Shown here: positions 1-4,970 of the stretch, piece by piece
Numbering within the stretch: the stretch's first letter is position 1
How the letters are laid out: every line of letters starts with the position of its first letter
Assembly: GCA_028864955.1 (NCBI GenBank)
Contig: JAGWLE010000029.1
Location: forward strand, 1-7,532
DNA from: Patescibacteria group bacterium
Lineage (GTDB): Bacteria; Patescibacteriota; Minisyncoccia; Phycocordibacterales; PALSA-1337
Length of the DNA: 7,532 nt
Direction: 5' to 3'
Made by a program: the position numbers and the translations under genes
Notes under the pieces: model-generated
The model's input: only the letters and a program-made list of their open reading frames with translations
Told to the model about the DNA's origin: nothing
Database searches by the model: none

Positions 1-130
1 TATCGAGTGCTTGCCAGGTATTTTCCATTTTGAAAACCGAAGCCAAAACAGCTGGAATTTATTCTGCGCAATTCTGCCTAAACCGAATCTATTTAACGTC
101 ACTTCAATATCTATAACCATAATATTTTTG

Positions 131-203
131 TCCGCCCAGTTGGATTCGAACCAACGACCAATCGCTTAAGAGGCGAGTGCTCTACCAGCTGAGCTATGGG
201 CGG
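131..203 (-). tRNA. tRNA-Lys (anticodon CUU)
   Basis: On the minus strand this folds as a full cloverleaf of 73 nt. The acceptor stem CCGCCCA pairs with TGGGCGG, followed by discriminator A. The D-arm is GCTC/GAGC, the anticodon loop is CTCTTAA with CTT at positions 34-36 (plus-strand 168-170), and the T-arm is GTTGG-TTCGAAT-CCAAC. CUU decodes AAG, so the charge is lysine. The outer anticodon-stem pair is a C-U mismatch; the other four pairs are good. No 3' CCA is encoded (CAA follows), so CCA must be added by the nucleotidyltransferase. It is transcribed divergently from rpmF. Confidence 0.96.
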
Positions 204-219
204 AAATTGTCTCCTACTA

Positions 220-248
220 TTGCACAATTCCCGTAATTATGCCATACT
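220..248 (+). promoter_or_regulatory. candidate sigma70-type promoter for rpmF
   Basis: TTGCAC (220-225), a 17-nt spacer, then CATACT (243-248). Predicted initiation near 255 gives a leader of only about 4 nt before the ATG at 259. The same TTGCAC hexamer appears in the promoter before the gene at 4971. Confidence 0.6.
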
Positions 249-265
249 CCTTAGCGCTATGGTAA
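236..265 (-). promoter_or_regulatory. candidate promoter for tRNA-Lys
   Basis: On the minus strand TTACCA (plus 265-260) and CATAAT (plus 241-236) are separated by 18 nt. Predicted initiation near 229 would leave a leader of about 26 nt before the mature tRNA. The -35 box is only a moderate match and lies on the first codons of rpmF. This is a pattern match by eye. Confidence 0.35.
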
Positions 266-486
266 ACAGAATGCGCGCCACGCGCAGCCACAGGAACAAT
301 CGCCGATCGCACCATGCGCTCCGCGCGCTGCGGTTTTCCAAATGCGGCAATTGCGGCGCCCTGCATCAGAGTCATCGCATGTGCATGAATTGTGGCGCGT
401 ACAATGGCCGTAAGGTCGTCGATCTCGGCGCCCAGGCAGCCAAGCGGGCCGAGAAAGCCAAGAAGGCTGCCGCCAATGTCCGTTGA
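259..486 (+). CDS. rpmF: 50S ribosomal protein bL32
   Basis: Small zinc-ribbon protein of the large ribosomal subunit, 75 residues. The basic N-terminal segment with RRSHHAL is the conserved bL32 tail that threads into rRNA. It is followed by two zinc-binding CxxC pairs, CGNC and CMNC, and the family ending YNGRKVV. A lysine/alanine-rich tail of about 20 residues extends past the usual end. The frame is open upstream to 196, but that extension would lie inside the antisense of the tRNA and has no family resemblance. ATG 259 gives the N-terminus MVNRMRATRSHRNNRRSHH, which matches the CPR form of bL32 as I know it. No Shine-Dalgarno is visible, and the predicted transcription start is only a few bases upstream. 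The four-cysteine form suggests bound zinc. Function is secure; the exact start slightly less so. Confidence 0.93.
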   Translation: MVNRMRATRSHRNNRRSHHALRALRFSKCGNCGALHQSHRMCMNCGAYNGRKVVDLGAQAAKRAEKAKKAAANVR

Positions 487-523
487 TGCGGCACACGCGA
501 GACCTGCTGATTACCGAGGCACA

Positions 524-580
524 GATTTAAGGTTTAAGATTTTGGATTTAAGAATCGCGTCTGCCGATATTCTTTAAATC
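524..580. repeat. degenerate TTTAAG repeat with AT-rich stem-loop
   Basis: The rpmF-nusB gap holds GATTTAAG (524-531), GTTTAAG (532-538) and GATTTAAG (545-552). The last copy opens an inverted repeat: GATTTAAGAAT (545-555) faces ATTCTTTAAATC (569-580), complementary except for one bulged T, around a 13-nt loop. No T-tract follows, so this is not a classical intrinsic terminator. It is more AT-rich than the flanking genes. Function unknown. Confidence 0.5.
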
Positions 581-626
581 ATGGATCCTACATCGTAAAT
601 CTCGAGATACATGCTCTTTCATCCAT

Positions 627-1529
627 ATGGCAAATAGACACCTTTCACGTTCGGTCGTCCTGCAGTCCCTCTTCGAATGGGACAGCCGCGGAGGCAACGA
701 TCTCGAGGCGGCGGCCATCATCCGCCGCAACGCCAAAGAATTTGCTCCGGGCATGGCCGACATTTCCTTCATGGAGGAGCTGACGAAGGGAATTCTGGCC
801 AAGAAAGAAGATCTCAATCAGATCATTGAAAAGGCCGCGCCGGATTGGCCGATCGATAAAATCTCGCCCGTCGACCGCAATGTTCTCCGCCTCGGCCTCT
901 ACGAGCTGCTCTTTGCAGACCGCCAAGAAGTTCCAGCCAAGGTGGCTATCAATGAGGCTATCGAGCTGGCCAAAACATTTGGCGGCGAGACATCCGGCAG
1001 ATTTGTGAACGGCGTCCTTGGTGCGGTGTACAAGGAACTCGGTGAACCCGGTAAGGACGCCGCGCCCGCCAAGAAAAAAAAGCCGGCAGAGGTGCCGTAC
1101 GATCAAATGCCCATCCAGCACCTCGGCGGCGCCGTTGTTTACGGAAAAGAAGGCGCCAACATATACTTGGCATTCGTGCATGACATATTCGGTCATTGGA
1201 CGCTTTCAAAAGGGAAAATACCCGACGGCGTCGAGCCGGCTGTCGGTACCGTGAATAAGGTCAAAGAGGAGATCGGCCTCGATGTGGCCATCAAAGCCGA
1301 TCTTGGCACCAACGAATACATCGCCAACGATCCCGAGATCGGCAAGATCAGGAAACAGGTCCATTACTATCTGGCGGAATCGGACTTTATCGATCTCAAG
1401 CTTGCCAAGAAGCCCGGTCTCGATGACGCCAAGTGGTTCCGGCTGGCGGACATCCTCGAGCTCAATTTTTACAATGATATTCTTCCGATCGTGACGAAGG
1501 CGGTGACGATCCTGTCGGAGGGAAAATGA
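627..1529 (+). CDS. nusB: NusB antitermination factor fused to a Nudix-like domain
   Basis: 300 residues, about twice a normal NusB (130-150). Residues 1-140 form the all-helical NusB domain: MANRHLSRSVVLQSLFEWD at the start, a central PIDKISPVDRNVLRLGLYEL and AINEAIELAK segment, and RFVNGVLGAVYKEL at the end. NusB binds boxA RNA with NusE (S10) and promotes antitermination of rRNA operons. A lysine/proline linker (about 143-165, with KKKK at 149-152) joins a second domain (about 166-300) that reads like a Nudix fold: LGGAVVYG, WTLSKGK, KQVHYYLAE and DDAKWFRL. Its Nudix box (G196 to L218) keeps E214, E215 and G217, but N210 and K211 replace the usual Arg-Glu, and V202 stands where the first Glu is expected (E203 is one residue later). 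Substrate and activity are unknown. ATG 627 gives the expected NusB N-terminus. rnc follows after 12 bp, so co-transcription is likely. NusB is secure; Nudix assignment is likely. Confidence 0.9.
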   Translation: MANRHLSRSVVLQSLFEWDSRGGNDLEAAAIIRRNAKEFAPGMADISFMEELTKGILAKKEDLNQIIEKAAPDWPIDKISPVDRNVLRLGLYELLFADRQEVPAKVAINEAIELAKTFGGETSGRFVNGVLGAVYKELGEPGKDAAPAKKKKPAEVPYDQMPIQHLGGAVVYGKEGANIYLAFVHDIFGHWTLSKGKIPDGVEPAVGTVNKVKEEIGLDVAIKADLGTNEYIANDPEIGKIRKQVHYYLAESDFIDLKLAKKPGLDDAKWFRLADILELNFYNDILPIVTKAVTILSEGK

Positions 1530-1555
1530 TTTACGGCATGTATGAAACATCTTGA
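1517..1555 (+). promoter_or_regulatory. Shine-Dalgarno and 9-codon mini-ORF at the nusB-rnc junction
   Basis: GGAGGG (1517-1522) lies at the very end of nusB. It is 19 nt from the rnc ATG (1542), too far for normal initiation. It is only 3 nt from an ATG at 1526 that overlaps the nusB stop as ATGA. That ATG opens the frame MIYGMYETS, ending with TGA at 1553-1555, inside rnc. A ribosome terminating there could reinitiate at rnc. Whether this is functional coupling or chance cannot be told from one sequence. Confidence 0.3.
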
Positions 1556-2237
1556 AACATTCGCACAGGAAATCGGCGTGACATTCCACGATATCTCCCT
1601 TTTGCGCGCGGCCTGCACGCACCGCTCGTATTTGAACGAAAATAAAAACGCCGGTTTGGAGCACAATGAGCGACTGGAATTTCTCGGCGACGCTGTCCTC
1701 GAGTTGGTCGTTACCAGTTTTCTCTTCAAGAAATATCCAGAGAACACGGAGGGCGAACTGACGGCATTCCGTTCAGCTTTGGTCAATGCCGTCTCTCTCG
1801 AGAAAGCGGCGCGCAGCATCGATCTCGACGATTACATGCTGTTATCGCGCGGCGAAGCCAAGGATACCGGCCGGGCGCGTTCGATCATATTGGCCAACGC
1901 CATCGAAGCGGTGATCGGAGCGATCTATCTCGATCAGGGGTATGAGGCCGCGGCCGGTTTTATCTCGGACAAGATACTTGCCGTGATCGATATCGATACG
2001 ATTGTGAAAAATAAATTGTGGCTCGACGCCAAGAGTCGTTTCCAGGAACGCGCTCAGGAAAAAGAGGGCGTGACACCGAGCTACCGGACGCTCAAAGAGA
2101 CGGGACCTGACCATAGCAAGCAGTTCACGCTCGGCGTATTCTTGCGCGATGTTCAAGTGGCTGTCGGCGCCGGCGCTTCCAAGCAGGAAGCCGAACAGAA
2201 GGCCGCTCTGAAGGCGCTTGAGGTCAAGGGTTGGTAG
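1542..2237 (+). CDS. rnc: ribonuclease III
   Basis: Double-strand-specific endoribonuclease that cuts 30S pre-rRNA and other structured RNAs; it acts as a cytoplasmic homodimer. 231 residues, normal length. The catalytic domain (about 1-150) carries the signature ERLEFLGDAVLE. Metal and catalytic positions equivalent to E. coli E38, E41, D45, E65 and E117 are E43, E46, D50, E70 and E122. The position equivalent to E. coli D114 is Asn here (N119, in LANAIEAVIG). A C-terminal dsRNA-binding domain (about 162-230) begins DAKSRFQERAQ and ends with the KQEAEQKAALKALE helix. ATG 1542 is the first start after an in-frame TGA (1527-1529, the nusB stop), so nusB and rnc share a frame across 12 bp. The likely ribosome-binding site belongs to an overlapping mini-ORF, suggesting coupled translation. 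Confidence 0.96.
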   Translation: MKHLETFAQEIGVTFHDISLLRAACTHRSYLNENKNAGLEHNERLEFLGDAVLELVVTSFLFKKYPENTEGELTAFRSALVNAVSLEKAARSIDLDDYMLLSRGEAKDTGRARSIILANAIEAVIGAIYLDQGYEAAAGFISDKILAVIDIDTIVKNKLWLDAKSRFQERAQEKEGVTPSYRTLKETGPDHSKQFTLGVFLRDVQVAVGAGASKQEAEQKAALKALEVKGW

Positions 2238-2246
2238 GGGTATACT
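2218..2246 (+). promoter_or_regulatory. candidate sigma70-type promoter in the 3' end of rnc
   Basis: TTGAGG (2218-2223), 17-nt spacer, TATACT (2241-2246), the -10 box lying just after the rnc stop. It is one of the best consensus matches in the window. Predicted initiation near 2253 leaves about 48 nt of leader before ATG 2301. A second -10-like TACACT (2285-2290) lies nearer that start but lacks a convincing -35. Confidence 0.55.
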
Positions 2247-2300
2247 GTATGCGGCCAATGGTACCTTGAGAGCAGCAGTCAACGTACACTAACTACCCAT

Positions 2301-2561
2301 ATGCAAAACCTCGCTCTGTCGCCGAGTTTTCTGGCTCTGATCGCGACACATAGCCCGCCTGGGACCGATGGCGGGCCGCCAATCGGCGATCCCAAAGCAC
2401 AACGGCAACTCTGCCTCAATTGCGGCGCAGTCATGCCGATAGCCGAGTACACGGCGCACGTAAAGCATTGTCCGGGACTCCAAGTGTGGCGTCCGGGCAT
2501 CCGTTGCGGTCGGCCGCGGCCGGACCGAACATCATCATCCGGACTGCAGCCATCGCCCTAG
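2301..2561 (+). CDS. small C2HC zinc-finger-like protein, function unknown
   Basis: 86 residues, not recognised as a named family. Residues 1-36 are hydrophobic then Pro/Gly-rich and probably flexible. The centre holds one compact metal-binding pattern: C38, C41, H53 and C57, spaced C-x2-C-x11-H-x3-C, with H56 as an alternative ligand. The tail (60-86) is basic, Pro/Ser-rich and low in structure. The finger spacing equals that of RAD18-type UBZ4 fingers and related C2HC knuckles; this is pattern resemblance only. Support for a real gene is the finger, a good promoter upstream (2218-2246) and an intrinsic terminator 21 bp after the stop, which together make a single-gene unit between rnc and smc. 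Against it are the small size, a weak N-terminal start, no Shine-Dalgarno and a GC-rich near-palindrome in the 3' part. A structured RNA is the alternative. Confidence 0.55.
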   Translation: MQNLALSPSFLALIATHSPPGTDGGPPIGDPKAQRQLCLNCGAVMPIAEYTAHVKHCPGLQVWRPGIRCGRPRPDRTSSSGLQPSP

Positions 2562-2582
2562 ATCACGACTATGTCCGCTCAG

Positions 2583-2615
2583 GCTCCATCCGCTCACGCG
2601 AATGGAGCAATTTTT
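2583..2615 (+). terminator. intrinsic terminator upstream of smc
   Basis: GCTCCAT (2583-2589) pairs perfectly with ATGGAGC (2602-2608). After one C-A mismatch the stem continues as CGC/GCG around a TCAC tetraloop. AA and a TTTTT tract (2611-2615) follow. It closes the unit carrying the small zinc-finger gene and insulates smc from upstream transcription. Confidence 0.82.
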
Positions 2616-2641
2616 ATATTTGGATAGATGTTTGTTAGACT
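2613..2641 (+). promoter_or_regulatory. extended -10 promoter of smc, predicted leaderless
   Basis: The extended -10 element is TG (2633-2634), one base, then TAGACT (2636-2641). A weaker -35, TTTATA (2613-2618), lies 17 nt upstream and overlaps the T-tract of the preceding terminator. Six bases separate the -10 from the smc ATG at 2648, so initiation is expected on the A of the start codon. No Shine-Dalgarno is present. Confidence 0.65.
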
Positions 2642-2647
2642 ATAGCC

Positions 2648-4924
2648 ATGTATCTCAAATCGTTGGAGCTTTCCGGCTTCAAGTCATTCGCCAAGAAGGC
2701 CGCCATCACCTTTACCACGCCGATCACCGGCGTCGTCGGGCCAAATGGCTCGGGAAAATCCAATACCGCCGAGGCTTTCCGCTTCGTGCTCGGCGAGCAG
2801 TCCATCAAGTCGCTCCGCGGCAAGCGCGGCGAGGACATGATCTGGAATGGCGGCGGAGACGGTACGTCCGGCGCCGGTCGCGCCAACCGCGCGTCCGTCA
2901 AACTCACGTTTGACAATCGCACGAAACTTTTTCCGGCGATCGACTTCGAGGAAGTCACGCTCGAACGCGTCGTTCATCGCGACAATTCCAACGAATATCT
3001 CCTGAATGGTTCGCAGGTGCGGTTGAAGGATATCGTCGAGCTTTTGGCCAGCGCGCATATCGGCGCCACCGGGCACCATATCATTTCCCAAGGCGAAGCC
3101 GACCGCATCCTTTCGGCGTCGATCCGGGAACGACGGGAGATGATCGAAGACGCCCTGGGGCTAAAGATCCATCAGTGGAAAAAAACCGAAAGCCTGCGCA
3201 AGCTCGAACGCACCGCCGAGAATATGAAGCAAGTCGAATCGCTGCGCCGTGAGATCGCCCCGCATCTCAAGTTTCTAAAGAAGCAGGTTGAAAAGGTTGA
3301 GAAAGCTGAGCTCCTGCGGTGCGAGCTTATCGAACTGTATACCGAGTATTTCGCGGAAGAAGAGGCGTATTTACAATCCGAAAAATTGCGCATCAGCCAG
3401 GCGCTCGACGGTCCGGAACGCGAACTGGCCTCTCTGGATCGGGAACTCGAGCGTGCCAAAAAAATCTTGACGGATTCCAAGAATAAGGATGAAAAAAGCC
3501 ACGAGGTCATCGAGCTCGAGGAAAAATTAAAGTCTTTACGCGGCGAGCAGGATACAGTCGTGCGAGAGATCGGCCGTCTCGAGGGTGAGATCAACGCCAG
3601 CACCAGAGCCGTGGCCAAGGAGGAGGCTCGCGTCAAGGATGAGGGGTTGCGCATCGTCTACTTGAAGGATGTGGACGCGCTGGTCAGGGAAGTGGAATCG
3701 TTGAGCCAGATCAATGAAGTCGGCAAGCTGTTTGCGGCGGTCATGGACGCGCTTCACGGGTTTGTGGCCCGGCACCATACGCACACGGATTCCTCATTTG
3801 TCACCGGCATGGGCGAAGAGATCGCCCGCCTGGCGGCTGAACGGACCAAGCTCGAGCAAAGGCGGGGTTCGCTGGCAAGCGATGAAGCGCGGCTCATCCA
3901 GAATTACGAAGATCTCAAACAGAAGATCGAACGCGAAAAAGATACCAATCGCGAGGCGGAAAAAGACGTTTTCCGCATCATCGCCAGGCAAAATGAGGTT
4001 CGAGCCGTCGTCGGCACGCTCCGTTCGGCGGCCGCCGAACGCGATCGGGCCGAGGAATCTTTCAAACGCGAACTCGGCGAAGCGGCCGCGGTTGCCGGCC
4101 GCGAGGCGGTAGCATACGCGAGCGGCGGGGACCGTCAGCCGGCAGACCGTCGCCGCCAGTCGGAACGGCGCATGAAGATAGAGAGAAACAAGATCCGTCT
4201 CGAGGATGCCGGCGGTTCCGGCGGCGCCGAAGTTGTGAAGGAATTCAAGGAGACTGAAGAGCGCGATCGATTCCTGGTTAACGAATTGAAAGATCTCGAG
4301 GCGGCCAAAGCAGAACTCGTCAAATTGATAGCCGATCTCGATGCGCGAATCGATTATGAATTCCGGAACGGCATTTTCAAGATCAATGCCGAATTCCAGA
4401 GATTTTTCAGCCTGATGTTCGGTGGCGGCCGGGCGGAACTGGTGGTTGTCCGAGAACCACAACGTCGCAGGCGGTCGGAAGCCGAAGATCTAAGCGTTAT
4501 GCTCGCCACCGGTCCGGCTGATATGACAGCCGCGCCCGATCACGGGGAGCCGGACGGCGATGATGGTCCGGAGGGTTTGGAAGTCAATGTCAGCTTGCCG
4601 CGAAAGAAGGTCAAGGGATTGATGATGCTTTCCGGCGGCGAACGCGCCCTTACATCGATCGCGTTACTTTTCGCCGTTTCCCAGGTCAATCCGCCGCCAT
4701 TCATCATTCTCGACGAGACCGATGCGGCTCTCGACGAGGCCAATTCAAAAAAATACGGCGACATGATCGAAAACCTTTCAAAACATTCCCAGCTCATCTT
4801 GATCACGCATAATCGCGAGACGATGTCGCGGGCCGGCGTCCTGTACGGCGTGACCATGGGATCTGATGGCGCTTCGCGGCTCCTGTCCATCGCCTTCGAA
4901 GAAGCCGTGAATGTCGCCAAGTAG
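2648..4924 (+). CDS. smc: short, apparently hingeless SMC chromosome-organising ATPase
   Basis: SMC proteins form ATP-driven dimers that loop and segregate DNA. This one has 758 residues against about 1,150-1,200 for typical bacterial SMC. The N-terminal head has GFKSFAKK and Walker A GPNGSGKSN (31-39), plus a Q-loop in HHIISQGEAD (Q148). The C-terminal head has the signature LSGGERAL (661-668), Walker B FIILDE (685-690), D-loop DAALDEAN (692-699) and H-loop ILITHNRE (H721). Charged heptad-like arms run about 175-345 and 395-565. Between them (about 345-395) there is no room for the usual hinge of about 150 residues; instead there is a short helical segment and a His cluster (H370, H376, H377, H379) at the chain's midpoint. 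The C-head contains an acidic, Pro-rich insertion (about 605-645). Both heads are in one uninterrupted frame, so this is not a frameshift. No ScpA or ScpB gene is in the window. Confidence 0.93.
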   Translation: MYLKSLELSGFKSFAKKAAITFTTPITGVVGPNGSGKSNTAEAFRFVLGEQSIKSLRGKRGEDMIWNGGGDGTSGAGRANRASVKLTFDNRTKLFPAIDFEEVTLERVVHRDNSNEYLLNGSQVRLKDIVELLASAHIGATGHHIISQGEADRILSASIRERREMIEDALGLKIHQWKKTESLRKLERTAENMKQVESLRREIAPHLKFLKKQVEKVEKAELLRCELIELYTEYFAEEEAYLQSEKLRISQALDGPERELASLDRELERAKKILTDSKNKDEKSHEVIELEEKLKSLRGEQDTVVREIGRLEGEINASTRAVAKEEARVKDEGLRIVYLKDVDALVREVESLSQINEVGKLFAAVMDALHGFVARHHTHTDSSFVTGMGEEIARLAAERTKLEQRRGSLASDEARLIQNYEDLKQKIEREKDTNREAEKDVFRIIARQNEVRAVVGTLRSAAAERDRAEESFKRELGEAAAVAGREAVAYASGGDRQPADRRRQSERRMKIERNKIRLEDAGGSGGAEVVKEFKETEERDRFLVNELKDLEAAKAELVKLIADLDARIDYEFRNGIFKINAEFQRFFSLMFGGGRAELVVVREPQRRRRSEAEDLSVMLATGPADMTAAPDHGEPDGDDGPEGLEVNVSLPRKKVKGLMMLSGGERALTSIALLFAVSQVNPPPFIILDETDAALDEANSKKYGDMIENLSKHSQLILITHNRETMSRAGVLYGVTMGSDGASRLLSIAFEEAVNVAK

Positions 4925-4936
4925 CCGATCGCAATT

Positions 4937-4964
4937 TTGCACTTTGCGCTTCTAGCGGTACACT
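4937..4964 (+). promoter_or_regulatory. promoter of the HtrA-like gene, predicted leaderless
   Basis: TTGCAC (4937-4942), 16-nt spacer, TACACT (4959-4964). Six bases separate the -10 from the ATG at 4971, placing initiation at or next to the start codon. No Shine-Dalgarno precedes the gene. There is no terminator in the 46 bp after smc, so readthrough from smc may add to expression. Confidence 0.65.
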
Positions 4965-4970
4965 ATTTGC

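Noticed and set aside
1..120. Minus-strand open frame of 40 codons from ATG at 120 running off the left edge (MVIDIEVTLNRF...).
   Set aside because: It has no recognisable motif, is AT-rich, and a plus-strand frame is open there too. The only -10-like box (TATTAT) overlaps the ATG itself. It is too short to support.
2..169. Plus-strand open frame ending in QLDSNQRPIA.
   Set aside because: The end is the antisense of the tRNA; LDSNQR endings are a known artefact of translating tRNA genes backwards.
196..258. N-terminal extension of bL32 by 21 residues to an upstream ATG.
   Set aside because: It begins within the tRNA, covers the candidate promoter and has no resemblance to bL32; ATG 259 gives the expected N-terminus.
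1527..1529. TGA recoding (as in Gracilibacteria/SR1), joining nusB to rnc.
   Set aside because: rpmF also ends in TGA at the expected place, no gene has an internal TGA at a conserved Gly, and separate NusB and RNase III proteins of sensible boundaries result. Standard code is simpler.
2253..2615. RNase P RNA, tmRNA or SRP RNA in the rnc-smc gap, prompted by the size and a TCCGGGACTCC stretch.
   Set aside because: The RNase P CR I-like match is imperfect and lies far from the predicted 5' end, and no CR V partner is seen. There is no tmRNA tag frame ending in LAA with a T-arm, and no SRP GGAAGG core.
2648..4924. smc as a frameshifted or internally deleted pseudogene.
   Set aside because: Both heads are in one uninterrupted frame with all ATPase motifs intact, and the arms are of matching length, which points to a genuine short form.
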